From NCBI GenBank assembly GCA_029262695.1, contig JAJCYV010000004.1:66807-130806 (forward strand): 64,000 bases of DNA. The letters run 5' to 3'. A model generated the notes under the pieces. That model was not told the origin of the DNA. It searched no databases and saw only the letters and a list, made by a program, of their open reading frames with translations. Positions 33,595 through 43,617 of this stretch are shown here, piece after piece (the first letter of the stretch is position 1; every line of letters begins with the position of its first letter). This stretch comes from Chloroflexota bacterium. GTDB lineage: Bacteria > Chloroflexota > Dehalococcoidia > SM23-28-2 > RBG-16-64-32. The position numbers and the translations under genes are program-made.

Positions 33595-34226
33595 CCCAGG
33601 TTGTCGCCGACGTTCTTCATTCGGTCGCGCAACTTGCGAAGCGCGCGGAAGATCGTGACGCGCACGTTGACCTCGCTCGTGCTGAGGACGCTGGCGATCT
33701 CGCGGTTAGTAAGCTCGGCGTCAAACTTGAGTGCGATGATCTCTTGCTCCCGCTTCGGAAGGCCGCCGACGAGCGTGGCGAGGGCGGCCAATCGCTCTTT
33801 GTGAACGAGCAGGTCTTCAGGGCTCTTCGGCTGGCTGTGCAGCTCCTTTTCGATCGCCGCTTCCCGGGCCGCCTTCTGGGCCGGCTTCTCCTTGCGCCAG
33901 TGCGATGAGACCTCGTTGCGGGCGATAGTGAAGAGCCACGAACCGAAGGAGTCGCGGGAGCGCAGGGACTTCACCTTCACGAGCGCCTTCTCGAACACGT
34001 CCGAGACGATATCAAGGGAGACTTCCCTGTCCTGCACGCGGCCGTAGACGTAGGCAAAGACCTTGGCGAAGTACTCGTTGTACAGCTCTGCAAACTCGCC
34101 CACAGTCGGGGCTGCGGCGCCCTCCTGAACCGTCGCGGCGTTGGCTTTGCGTGTCGCGGGCTTAACAGCCGGTCGTGTCGTCGCATTGCGCGCCGGCGCC
34201 TTGATCGCGATTCGTGCGGTAGTCAT
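33591..34226 (-). CDS. ECF-type RNA polymerase sigma factor
   Basis: This 211-residue sigma-70-family protein of ECF type has an Ala/Arg/Lys-rich, probably disordered extension of about 40 residues. Region 2 runs over FAELYNEYFAKVFAYVYGRV and ends near FGSWLFTIARNEV (about 95-107). Region 4 shows LPKREQEIIALKF (about 157-169), then the helix-turn-helix TNREIASVLSTSEVNVRVTI (core). The coupled downstream gene is a likely partner. The usual long gap lies upstream (229 nt), so it probably has its own promoter. Confidence 0.92.
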   Translation of the reverse strand: MTTARIAIKAPARNATTRPAVKPATRKANAATVQEGAAAPTVGEFAELYNEYFAKVFAYVYGRVQDREVSLDIVSDVFEKALVKVKSLRSRDSFGSWLFTIARNEVSSHWRKEKPAQKAAREAAIEKELHSQPKSPEDLLVHKERLAALATLVGGLPKREQEIIALKFDAELTNREIASVLSTSEVNVRVTIFRALRKLRDRMKNVGDNLG

Positions 34227-34455
34227 GCTCCCTCACTCTCGGTGCGTGCATCCGTATGGCTGTACGAATGTCCCATGATTGAGACGATGAATAGACGCCT
34301 CGTTCTGCGCTCCGTTACACGTTCGATAAAGAAATCTCGTATCTTCGTCACGGCGGCTGGTGCGTCACGCTGATCTGCGAACGTTACCTCGTTCCAAAGC
34401 AAGTATTGCAAAGAGTCCGTTGGGGAACAGTTAAGGCCGGTGAACAGCGCGTAAA
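34227..34455. other. Upstream region of the sigma factor gene; no gene seen
   Basis: This 229-nt gap has lower GC than its surroundings. An open reverse frame running into it from inside glcF is out of frame with GlcF and has no recognisable product. Candidate ECF-type elements, such as a GGAAC at 34397-34393 (reverse strand), are present, but I cannot fix a promoter. Confidence 0.4.
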
Positions 34456-35721
34456 TTAGATGCCGGTCGCGCTGTAGGCGCGGTCCAACAGCTCGATTAC
34501 GTGCCGGACGCGCGCCCGGCCGCCGCCGCGTCGCACGCCGGCCTCCAGCTGCGCGAGGCAGCCGGGATTGGCCGTCGCGATGACGTCCGCGCCGGTGTTC
34601 AGCGCATCGAGCATCTTCTCGTCCAGCAGGCGTATCGACATCTCCGCCTGCGTGAAGGAGTACACGCCGGCGGCGCCGCAGCAGCGGTCCGCGTCTTCCA
34701 TCTCGGCCAGGCGCAGGCCCGGGATCGCGTTCAGCACCTGCCGGGGCGCGGCGCTGATGCGCTGCGCGTGCGCCAGGTGGCACGGGTCCTGGTACGTCAC
34801 CGAGAGGTCCAGCGTCTCCGTCGGCGCCTCGAAGGGCAGGCCCACAAGGTACTCATGGACGTCTTTCACGAGCGCCGACATCTCCCGCGCCCGGTCGCGA
34901 TACGCGGCGTCGCCGGTGAGCAGATCGCCGTACTCCTTCATCGCCGCCGCGCAGCCAGCCGAGTTTACGACGATAGCGTCCGGTGCCTCGTTCAGAAAGG
35001 CATCGATGTTGCGTCGTGCCAGCGCCCGCGCCGTGTCAAGATCGCCGTTGTGGGCGTGCAGCGCGCCGCAGCAGCCCTGCGCCGCCGGTGCGCTCACTGC
35101 GCAGCCGTTGCGCGCCAGCACGCGCGCGGTCGCCCGGTGCACATCGCCGTAGGCCAGCGGCATGATGCAGCCGCTCAGCATCGCGACCCGCGCTCGTTCT
35201 TCGCCCTCCGGCCGAGCGATCAGTCCCGTGTCCGTGAACGGCTGCCCGCGCGTCCGCGGTGCCAGCGTAGCGCTCGTTCCGACGAACCGCAGACGCTGCG
35301 CCAGGGAGAGCAGCCCCACGCGCTGCGACGCCCGCAAGGCCGCGGCGAACATGCGAAGGCGGCCCGGACGCGCGATCACTTCCCGTAGGAAGAGCGCGCG
35401 CAGCCGCCAGGAGAACGGCGCCGCGCCGCGCCCTAGCGCGTCCGCCCGCGCCTGCTCCATGATCCGGCCGTAAGGTACGCCGGACGGGCAGACAGCCTCG
35501 CAGTTTCGGCACTGCAGGCACGAATCAAGGTGGCCGAGCGCGTTCGGCGTCGGCTCGATCACGCCGTCTGAGATCGCGCGGATGAGGTATAGCCGGCCGC
35601 GCGGCGACTGCGTCTCCAGCCGCGTTTCGGCGTACGTCGGGCAGTGCTCCAGGCAGAGCCCGCAGCGCACGCACTGCGAAAGGTCATCGTCGGTCGGCGC
35701 GAAGGGCCGCGAACCGGTCAC
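34456..35721 (-). CDS. glcF: Glycolate oxidase iron-sulfur subunit GlcF
   Basis: This 421-residue iron-sulfur subunit passes electrons from the flavin subunits to the respiratory chain. Two 4Fe-4S motifs are visible: CVRCGLCLEHCP (about 17-28) and CLQCRNCEAVCP (about 68-79). Two Cys-rich CCG motifs follow, QGCCGALHA and DRCCGAAG, typical of GlcF and heterodisulfide-reductase-like subunits. Its start overlaps the glcE stop by 4 nt. It is last in the operon glcD-glcE-glcF. Confidence 0.94.
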   Translation of the reverse strand: MTGSRPFAPTDDDLSQCVRCGLCLEHCPTYAETRLETQSPRGRLYLIRAISDGVIEPTPNALGHLDSCLQCRNCEAVCPSGVPYGRIMEQARADALGRGAAPFSWRLRALFLREVIARPGRLRMFAAALRASQRVGLLSLAQRLRFVGTSATLAPRTRGQPFTDTGLIARPEGEERARVAMLSGCIMPLAYGDVHRATARVLARNGCAVSAPAAQGCCGALHAHNGDLDTARALARRNIDAFLNEAPDAIVVNSAGCAAAMKEYGDLLTGDAAYRDRAREMSALVKDVHEYLVGLPFEAPTETLDLSVTYQDPCHLAHAQRISAAPRQVLNAIPGLRLAEMEDADRCCGAAGVYSFTQAEMSIRLLDEKMLDALNTGADVIATANPGCLAQLEAGVRRGGGRARVRHVIELLDRAYSATGI

Positions 35722-36911
35722 AGCCGCCCCACGAAGCGCCCCGGGCTGAGGACGCCGTTCGGGTCGAGCTGCGCCTTGATCGAGCGCATCAGTCCGCCCG
35801 TGGCGGACGACAGCGGCTCCGGGCCGAAGACGTCGATCCTGCGCTTCACGTCCGGCGGGGCGTCCTCGACGACGGCGCCCATTGCCACGAGCGGGGGCAG
35901 CTCGCCCTCGTCCTTCAGTCGCAGCCGCACGACGCCAAGCGTGGGATACGCCAGGAAGTGCGCGTCCCCCGGCAGCCCTTCGAGCAGCGCCGGCAGCTCC
36001 GACGGCGGGGCCGCAACGCGCACGCCGATCAGGCCGCCCTCCACGTGTCCGATCTTGTCTCCGGTCTCCTGTTCCCTGTCCCCGGAGAGCGAAGCGAACT
36101 CCCGTGCCGAGCGCTCGACAGCCGCTTCTGATCCGGCGAGGGTGATGTCCAGCCGCCAGCGCTCGTCCGCCCGGGTCACCACGGCGGATTGCAGGCTGAG
36201 GCCGCGCATCAACGACTCACCGGCGATACCGCACGCGTCGGCGGCCGAAGCGGCCGTGAAAGCAAGTTCCCGGGTCGCCTTCGGCACGGGCTGCACCTTG
36301 AACGTCGCCTCCGTGATCACGGCCAGCGTGCCCAGGGAGCCCACGTAAAGCTTGCACAGGTCGTAGCCGGCCACGTTCTTGACGACGCGGCCGCCGGCGC
36401 GCGTCGTCAGGCCGTCGCCGGTGATCACGCGCAGGCCGATCGTGAAGTCCCGCGGCCCCCCGAGCGAGACCCGGGACGGGCCCCAGAGGTCCGCCGCCAG
36501 AACGCCGCCGACGCTCGCTTCGCCGGCGATCTCCGGGTCGAACGGCACCATCTGCCCGGCGGCCGCTGTCGCCTTTCGGAGCTCACCCAGCGTTATGCCG
36601 GCCCCGCAGGTGATCGTCAGGTCCCCCGGCTCATATTCGATGATCTCGCTCAGGGCCGTCACGTCGAGTCCGATATCGTACCGCGCCGGCACGTTCCCCG
36701 GCCCGCCGCGCTGCTTTCCGCCGATCGGTATCACCGCCAGCCTGTTCGCGTTGGCGTGGCGGACCACTGCGGCGGCGGCCTCGACCGTCGCCGGCCGGAC
36801 GACCGCTTGCGGTGCGACGCCGTCCACCGCGAACTCGTCGTCCCCGGGGCGTACGTTTTCCGCACCGGCGATCGACTGGAGTTCGGTCAGCAGATTGGCC
36901 CGGCGTTCCAT
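35718..36911 (-). CDS. glcE: Glycolate oxidase FAD-binding subunit GlcE
   Basis: This 397-residue FAD_binding_4 (PCMH-type) protein has a VIPIGGKQRGG loop (about 58-68), EPGDLTITCGAGITLGEL (about 94-111) and GGVLAADLWGPSRV (about 134-147), all FAD-site segments. It ends DPNGVLSPGRF, as in GlcD/GlcE. Residues about 276-285 (GDREQETGDK) are encoded by a low-complexity, repeat-like stretch at 36057-36086 and look like an in-frame insertion. It overlaps glcF by 4 nt and follows glcD by 3 nt. Confidence 0.93.
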   Translation of the reverse strand: MERRANLLTELQSIAGAENVRPGDDEFAVDGVAPQAVVRPATVEAAAAVVRHANANRLAVIPIGGKQRGGPGNVPARYDIGLDVTALSEIIEYEPGDLTITCGAGITLGELRKATAAAGQMVPFDPEIAGEASVGGVLAADLWGPSRVSLGGPRDFTIGLRVITGDGLTTRAGGRVVKNVAGYDLCKLYVGSLGTLAVITEATFKVQPVPKATRELAFTAASAADACGIAGESLMRGLSLQSAVVTRADERWRLDITLAGSEAAVERSAREFASLSGDREQETGDKIGHVEGGLIGVRVAAPPSELPALLEGLPGDAHFLAYPTLGVVRLRLKDEGELPPLVAMGAVVEDAPPDVKRRIDVFGPEPLSSATGGLMRSIKAQLDPNGVLSPGRFVGRL

Positions 36912-36914
36912 CGC

Positions 36915-38360
36915 TCAGACGTAGGCGTCGGGGCCGATTTTGGCGATCGCCGTCTTCATGCGCGACGACACCTCACCGCAGCCCTTCGATGACGGGAATA
37001 CCTTTCCCGGATTGAACCGCTCTTCTGCACCGAAGGCGCTCTTCACGCGCGCCATCACCGCGAGGTCGTCGTCGGAAAAGATCCACGACATGTAGTTGCG
37101 CTTCTCGAAGCCGACACCGTGCTCGCCGGTGATGGAGCCGCCCGCGTCGACGCAGAGGCGCATGATCTCTTCGCCAAGCTCAAGCACGCGCTCGGCTGCG
37201 CCCGGGACGCGGTCGTCGAACATGAGGTTTGGGTGCAGATTGCCGTCCCCGGCGTGGAATACGTTGGCGACAGGCATGTCGTAGCGCTCACAGGCCTCGT
37301 AGACGCCCGAGAGCACGTCCGGAAGGCGTGTGCGCGGTACGACGCCGTCCAGGATGTAGTAGGACGGTGCCAGCCGCCCCAGCGCCCCCAGTGCGCCCTT
37401 GCGCCCGGCCCACAGCTTCTCCCGCTCGTCAGGCGACATGCCGATGCGTATCTCGCGCGCGCCGCTCACCTCGCAGGTCGCGCGCACGGCCTCCGCCTGC
37501 TCTGACGTCTCTTCCTCCAGGCCCTCGACCTCGATCAGCAGCGCCGCGTCGGCGTCCGGCGGGTAGCCCGCGTTGACGAACGGCTCGACCGCCTGCATCG
37601 TCTTGCCGTCGATCATCTCCAGTGCTGCCGGCAGGACGCCCGCGGCGATTATCGCCGACACCGCTTCCGACGCCTGCCGCACTTCGTCGAACACCGCCAG
37701 CAGCGTGATCGTCGCCTGCGCCTGCGGCAGGAGCCGCACGACGACGGCAGTGACGATCGCCAGCGTTCCCTCCGAGCCGACGACGAGGCCCGTCAGGTCG
37801 TATCCGGGCGCCCCGAGCGCCTCGCCGCCGAGCGTGACTATGTCGCCGTCGGGCGTCACGATCTCGAGGCCGAGCACGTGGTTGACCGTCGAACCGTAGC
37901 GCAGGGTGTGCGGCCCGCCGGCGTTCTGCGCGACGTTGCCGCCGATGCTGCACGCCTTCTGGCTGGACGGGTCGGGAGCGTAGTAAAGGCCGTGCGGTGC
38001 GGCGGCCTTCGAAATGTCGAGGTTGATCACCCCCGGCTGGACGACCGCCAGGCGGTTCGCCGGGTCGAGCTTGAGGATGCGGTCCATGCGCGCCGTAACG
38101 ATGACGATTCCGCCTTCGCAGGGGATGGCGCCGCCGGAGAGGCCGGTGCCGGAACCGCGCGCTGTCACCGGAACGCCGTGCCGCTTCGCCACCCGCACGG
38201 CCGCGGCCACCTCTGCAGTCGTCTCAGGCAGGACGACGGCCTCCGGTAACCCGCGCTCGATCGTCGCGTCATATTCGTAGACGAGGAGGTCTTCCGGGGC
38301 GTGGAGAACGTGCTTCACCCCGATAGCGGACTGGAGGTCCTTTATGAGCGAGGCAGCCAC
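36915..38360 (-). CDS. glcD: Glycolate oxidase FAD-linked catalytic subunit GlcD
   Basis: This 481-residue FAD-linked oxidase (FAD_binding_4 plus FAD-oxidase_C) oxidises glycolate or a similar 2-hydroxy acid. FAD-site segments are VPVTARGSGTGLSGGAIP, VQPGVINLDI and NVAQNAGGPHTLRYG; the C-terminal domain has NVFHAGDGNLHPNLMFD and GSITGEHGVGFEKR. I place the start at GTG 38360 because a TAGACT hexamer lies 7 nt before it and family N-termini begin close to SLIKDLQ. A start at GTG 38429 would add 23 residues. Confidence 0.93.
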   Translation of the reverse strand: MAASLIKDLQSAIGVKHVLHAPEDLLVYEYDATIERGLPEAVVLPETTAEVAAAVRVAKRHGVPVTARGSGTGLSGGAIPCEGGIVIVTARMDRILKLDPANRLAVVQPGVINLDISKAAAPHGLYYAPDPSSQKACSIGGNVAQNAGGPHTLRYGSTVNHVLGLEIVTPDGDIVTLGGEALGAPGYDLTGLVVGSEGTLAIVTAVVVRLLPQAQATITLLAVFDEVRQASEAVSAIIAAGVLPAALEMIDGKTMQAVEPFVNAGYPPDADAALLIEVEGLEEETSEQAEAVRATCEVSGAREIRIGMSPDEREKLWAGRKGALGALGRLAPSYYILDGVVPRTRLPDVLSGVYEACERYDMPVANVFHAGDGNLHPNLMFDDRVPGAAERVLELGEEIMRLCVDAGGSITGEHGVGFEKRNYMSWIFSDDDLAVMARVKSAFGAEERFNPGKVFPSSKGCGEVSSRMKTAIAKIGPDAYV

Positions 38361-38367
38361 GGGGGCC

Positions 38368-38373
38368 AGTCTA
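38368..38373 (-). promoter_or_regulatory. -10-like hexamer TAGACT for glcDEF
   Basis: TAGACT on the reverse strand ends 7 nt before GTG 38360. If it is the -10, the longer start at 38429 is excluded. No clear -35. Confidence 0.4.
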
Positions 38374-38511
38374 GCACGGGCCCTGTCGAAAAGTGGAGAA
38401 GCTGTGGAAATCTCTCCCGAAAGGGGCACCCAAACCGCCTGATCGTGCGTTTAAGCAAGGTAGAACCCGTCTAAGTGGGCTGGACGTCTGCCGCGGCTCC
38501 GTAGAAGATAT

Positions 38512-39938
38512 ATGTTCGACCAAACCGTTGAGACCGCCCGAAGGAGAATCGCTGTCCGACGCCTGCTCTTCCGTGTGTTGACACCCGTCGCCCTCCTGGT
38601 GGGGGTGTCGCTGGGGACCGTGATCTTCCTCCTCGCCTCGCACGATGAGGCGCCGGCCTCTGCCCCCGGCACCGGCACCGCTACGGCAACCGCAACCGCA
38701 ACCGTGACCGCGTCTCCGAGCGCGGAACCGCCGCCGACGGTGCAGCCGTCGCCCTCGGCCTCGGTCGCGGCCTCGCCCACTGAACCGCCGCTGGCCGACG
38801 AGCCGCAGACCGGAGGCGACCAGCCCGGAACCGTCGTCCCGGACGAGCACGGCACCCTACCGGAGAACACTGCGGGAGACGAGCTGTTGGGCCTGCACGA
38901 CATCCTGCAGGACGAGATCGACACTTACGCGGTGCAGACCGGCGGCATCGACGTCGGCATCGCCGTCACCGACCTGCAGACAGGCGAGACGATCTCCGTC
39001 AACGGCAACTCGGTGCACAAGACCGGCTGTGTGATCAACCTCTTCGCGCTGCTGGCAGCCACCGACCGCTTCCAGGACGGCGCCGCCAGCCCCGGCTGGG
39101 TCTCCTGGAGCGTGCAGAAGGGCATCGGCGGCAGCTTCCCGCCGGAGGTCAAGAACTTCCTCGGCGTCGTCTTCGGCAACTTCCGCGCCGGCGAGGCGCA
39201 CGCGCGCACGCTGATAGACGGCTGGGGTCTGGAGACAGCCCAGTTCGACCACGTACCTTACTACGGCACGGAGCCCTACCAGCCGAACATCCTGACCGCG
39301 CTGGAGGCGAACGACGTCCTCACCCGCCTCTGGGACGGAGAGCTCTTCGACCCCGAGTGGACCGAATACACGATCGGCGTCCTGCGCAACTCGTTCTCCT
39401 ACGTCGACTACATCCTGCCCAAGTACCTGCCCTGGAACGCCACAGTCGGCCACAAGATCGGCTATCACTGGGACTACGATGGCTGGGTCAACAACGACGT
39501 CGGCATCGTCTCCTTCACCGGTGACGATGGCCAGGAGAAGGCCTACGCGATCTCCTACTTCTCGCAGTACGCGCCCAGCGAGTACCATGGCTACTCCTTC
39601 GGTGCCAGGCTGTCGCTCATCGTCTGGAACTTCATGGCGCCGCGCTACGGTCTCGCGCCGCAGGCCGCACCGCCGGCTGTCCACCCCGGCCCGCCGCCGC
39701 CCACTCCCGCGCCCACGGACACGCCGTCGCCGACCGCGACGCCCACGATCACACCTTCGCCGACGGCGTCACCCACCCCGTTCTTCTCGACGATAGTGCC
39801 GACGCCAACGCCTGCCACCGAAACGCCAACGGCAACACCAACGCCGTCGCCGACCGGGACTTCAGCGCCGACCGACTCCGCCACGCCGGAGCCGCCGCCG
39901 GCGACGACAACGCCACCGCCGTCGCCCAGCGGCTCGCC

Positions 39939-39942
<4 letters not shown>
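38512..39942 (+). CDS. Membrane-anchored class A beta-lactamase-fold protein with altered active site
   Basis: This is a 476-residue exported protein. A membrane helix (about residues 22-42) is followed by a Pro/Thr/Ser-rich linker to about 118. The middle domain (about 122-385) resembles class A beta-lactamases: [21 protein letters not shown] at the start and [12 protein letters not shown] (Lys315-Ile316-Gly317) at the KTG box. At the SxxK position the sequence is GCVIN, with Cys173 and Asn176 in place of Ser and Lys. Ordinary serine acylation is therefore unlikely. A long Thr/Pro tail ends the protein. A binding or non-hydrolytic role is possible. It is divergent from glcDEF. Confidence 0.72.
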
Positions 39943-41426
<1,484 letters not shown>

Positions 41427-41435
41427 AGCGCGCAA

Positions 41436-41465
41436 AGGGTAGCACCGCCGCGCGCGGGGTGTCGA
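41436..41465 (-). promoter_or_regulatory. Promoter of glpK
   Basis: TCGACA (41465-41460), an 18-nt spacer and TACCCT (41441-41436) on the reverse strand, 9 nt before the ATG. The geometry implies a leaderless or nearly leaderless mRNA. Confidence 0.5.
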
Positions 41466-41487
41466 GGGCAACGCCTCGGTCGCGACG

Positions 41488-41516
41488 TTGACGCGCCTCG
41501 CGGCGAGTGACAGACT
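41488..41516 (+). promoter_or_regulatory. Promoter of the F420-type LLM oxidoreductase gene
   Basis: TTGACG (41488-41493), a 17-nt spacer and CAGACT (41511-41516), ending 9 nt before the ATG at 41526. Confidence 0.55.
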
Positions 41517-41525
41517 TGGGACGCC

Positions 41526-42545
41526 ATGAGCAAGCCGAAGTTCTGGAGTGTCGTCACGCCGATGCCCGCGCCTGTCGTCACGATGCAGGCGAAGATGGCC
41601 GAGGATGCCGGCCTGGAGGGCCTCTTTGCGCCGCAGGTCTACGGCCCGCCCTTCATCCCGCTCGCCGCGGCGGCTGCCGTCACGCAGCGCGTGCGCCTCG
41701 CCTCCGGCATCGCCATCGCCTTTGTGCGCAGCCCCTTCGAGACGGCGATGGCGGCGATGGACATGGACCGTCTCAGCAACGGTCGCTTCACCCTCGGCCT
41801 CGGCACGAGCGTCAAGGCGTGGAGCGAAGGGCTCTTCGGCGCGGAGTACGGCAAGCCGCTCGCTCACATGCGCGAAATCGTCGAGATCGTCCGCCTCGTC
41901 AACGCGAAGGCGCACACCGGCGAGCTGACGACCTACGAAGGCAAGTACCACCGCCACGACTGGAGCCAGCTGCAGCCGACGCCCGCGCCCGTCCGCCCGG
42001 ACATCCCGGTCTGGATCGCGGCGCTGCGCGGGCCGCTCATCAGCCTCGCCGCCGAGATCGCCGACGGTGTCCTCGGCCACCCGATCTGGTCGGTCGACTG
42101 GTGCGTTTCGCAGATGCCGGACTACCTCAAGCGAGGTCTCGACCGCGGCGGCAAGCAGCGAAGTGACATCGAGTTCAACGTCTGGCTCTGGGTGGCGATC
42201 AACGAAGATCGCGCGCAGGCGATCGAGGACGCGCGCGCCACCGTCGCCTTCTACGGCGGCGCCGAGCAGTACGAGACGTTCTTCGCGGCCCACGGCTTCG
42301 AGAAGGAAGCGAAGCTGCTGCAAGAGGGCGTGAAGCAGGGCGACTACATCGGCGCGACGAAGCATGTCACGGACGAGATGGCGCAGACGTTCGTCGTCTG
42401 CGGCACCGCGGACGAAGTGCGCAAGCGCATCGAGCCGGTGTACGAAGTCGCCGACTCGCTCACGCTCGTCCCGCCGGCGTACAACCTCGCGCCCGACAAG
42501 CTGCTCGCCTACAGCACGGCGATCGCCAACACCTTCTACGACTAG
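41526..42545 (+). CDS. LLM-class oxidoreductase, probably F420-dependent
   Basis: This 339-residue luciferase-like TIM-barrel protein starts [17 protein letters not shown] and contains [20 protein letters not shown] (cut: [10 protein letters not shown], about 92-101), a pattern of F420-dependent LLM enzymes of the TIGR03617 kind (from memory of the family). The substrate is unknown. The window also encodes NpdG and CofE, so F420H2 should be available. It differs in sequence type from the enzyme at 10901. The gene at 42577 follows after 31 nt. Confidence 0.82.
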   Translation: MSKPKFWSVVTPMPAPVVTMQAKMAEDAGLEGLFAPQVYGPPFIPLAAAAAVTQRVRLASGIAIAFVRSPFETAMAAMDMDRLSNGRFTLGLGTSVKAWSEGLFGAEYGKPLAHMREIVEIVRLVNAKAHTGELTTYEGKYHRHDWSQLQPTPAPVRPDIPVWIAALRGPLISLAAEIADGVLGHPIWSVDWCVSQMPDYLKRGLDRGGKQRSDIEFNVWLWVAINEDRAQAIEDARATVAFYGGAEQYETFFAAHGFEKEAKLLQEGVKQGDYIGATKHVTDEMAQTFVVCGTADEVRKRIEPVYEVADSLTLVPPAYNLAPDKLLAYSTAIANTFYD

Positions 42546-42576
42546 CCGCCCTGCGGGCGCGGTACCATGGAACCCT

Positions 42577-42876
42577 ATGGCGCTGCGATTCCTGGAACGC
42601 GAGCTGCGCACGCTCCTCACCGCCAACGACCGGCCTGACCTCCTCGAAGCCGGCCGCATCGCGCTGACGGACGACGGTGGCACGATCTACGTCCACCTGC
42701 TGCCTCAGCCGGGCTGGCCGCACAAGGCGCAGGGCCGCGCGTTCGTCCTCGCCTGGGAGGACTACGCTCCGCCCGGCTCGGACGTGATGTACTGCTACCG
42801 CTGGCTCATCGGCGAGGCGCGCACGAGCCTGCGGGAGAATATCGGCGACGTCATCCGTTGGCTGGAGGGCCGCTAG
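42577..42876 (+). CDS. Hypothetical 99-residue protein
   Basis: I do not recognise this protein. The sequence begins [18 protein letters not shown], then has a compact alternating pattern ([28 protein letters not shown]) that suggests a small mixed alpha/beta domain. A TACCAT hexamer lies 8 nt before the ATG, so the start is supported. The next gene begins 1 nt after its stop, which suggests a two-gene unit with the OB-fold-like protein. Confidence 0.6.
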   Translation: MALRFLERELRTLLTANDRPDLLEAGRIALTDDGGTIYVHLLPQPGWPHKAQGRAFVLAWEDYAPPGSDVMYCYRWLIGEARTSLRENIGDVIRWLEGR

Positions 42877-42877
42877 C

Positions 42878-43282
42878 GTGGCGACCGTCAAGGGGCTGAA
42901 GTCGCTCGCGCCCGGCGAAGAGGCGACGTTCCGCGCGCACGTTCTGCGCCTGTGGGAGATCGGCGGTGTGCGCATGGCGCTCGTCGGCGATGAGTCCGGG
43001 CTAACGCGAGTCGCGCTCGGCGAGGCGGCGGCCGAAGAGGGCCGCTCGTACGAGTTCCAGCGCGCGGCCGTTCGTCAGTATAAGGGCGGCTGGACGAGCG
43101 TCTCGATCGCGGACGGCGGCGAGGCGCTGGCGATCGCGGAGGACGTTGCGGTGCCGCAGGACGAGGCCTACATCGAGCGCACGTTCAAGATACTGTCGGG
43201 CATCCAGCGCAAAAAGGGCCGCCGCGACGGCCGCCTGCCGCCCTGGGAACACCCGGCGAAGCGAGACGGAGGCGCCGAGTAG
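42878..43282 (+). CDS. OB-fold-like nucleic-acid-binding protein (putative)
   Basis: This 134-residue protein shows the pattern of an OB-fold: VKGLKSLAPGEEATFRAHVLRLWE, MALVGDESGLTRVALGE, then YEFQRAAVRQYKGGWTSVSI, as in archaeal-type RPA/SSB-like domains. A basic segment QRKKGRRDGR follows. Single-strand DNA or RNA binding is inferred. The start is GTG at 42878, directly after the previous gene, so the two are probably translated together. It is convergent with the DUF1059 gene. Confidence 0.6.
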   Translation: MATVKGLKSLAPGEEATFRAHVLRLWEIGGVRMALVGDESGLTRVALGEAAAEEGRSYEFQRAAVRQYKGGWTSVSIADGGEALAIAEDVAVPQDEAYIERTFKILSGIQRKKGRRDGRLPPWEHPAKRDGGAE

Positions 43283-43308
43283 GACGCGCCTACCGGTTCG
43301 GGTGGCGT

Positions 43309-43494
43309 CTAGGACGTCTCTTCGCGGATGTTCGCCTTGATGTGCGCGACGAGTTCCGGCGTCACTTCCTTGAATCCGTGGGAGACCGCGTGCTCCTTGG
43401 CGTTCGCCATAAGCTCCTCTTCAGTTTCGCCGCGTACGACGTGGTCACAACCGCTCTGCGGGTTCACCTTGTTGCAGTCGATAATCTTGCCCAT
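43309..43494 (-). CDS. DUF1059 family small protein
   Basis: This 61-residue DUF1059 protein starts MGKIIDCNKVNPQSGCDHVV and contains GETEEELMANAKEHAVSHG (about 23-41), both characteristic. Two Cys residues (7 and 16) and an HAVSHG segment could bind a metal, but no function is established. AAGGAG provides a ribosome-binding site. It is divergent from the hopanoid operon, whose promoter lies in the gap. Confidence 0.85.
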   Translation of the reverse strand: MGKIIDCNKVNPQSGCDHVVRGETEEELMANAKEHAVSHGFKEVTPELVAHIKANIREETS

Positions 43495-43564
43495 GACAAC
43501 TCCTTCTAGTGTTCCTTATCTTCGAGCGTAGGCCCCGTCCGGACGCGTCGTCAAGAACGACCAG

Positions 43565-43592
43565 TTGACACCGTGCCTGCCGTTCCTAGAAT
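43565..43592 (+). promoter_or_regulatory. Promoter of the hopanoid operon
   Basis: TTGACA (43565-43570), a 16-nt spacer and TAGAAT (43587-43592). Transcription would begin near 43599, leaving a short leader with GGAG 7 nt before the TTG start of hpnC. The same hexamers and spacing occur at 52884-52911. Confidence 0.75.
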
Positions 43593-43617
43593 GAATCCCG
43601 GACACTGGAGTATGTAA

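Noticed and set aside
34223-34783. Reverse frame running from inside glcF through the gap and ending in an ATGA overlap with the sigma factor gene
   Set aside because: Its first two thirds are out of frame inside glcF and Arg-rich; the last 78 residues have no recognised domain. The ATGA overlap is probably chance.
42546-42562. Small GC hairpin after the LLM gene as a terminator
   Set aside because: The stem is only 4-5 bp with no T-run, and it overlaps the promoter region of the next gene.
41427-42683. Upstream extension of the glpK frame to 914 codons
   Set aside because: The extension lies antisense to the LLM oxidoreductase gene and has no family similarity; glycerol kinases begin at the FALDQGT-type segment, and a promoter hexamer precedes ATG 41426.
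43283-43312. GACGC...GCGTC hairpin between the OB-like and DUF1059 genes as a bidirectional terminator
   Set aside because: The inner pairing is irregular and no T-run is present on either strand.
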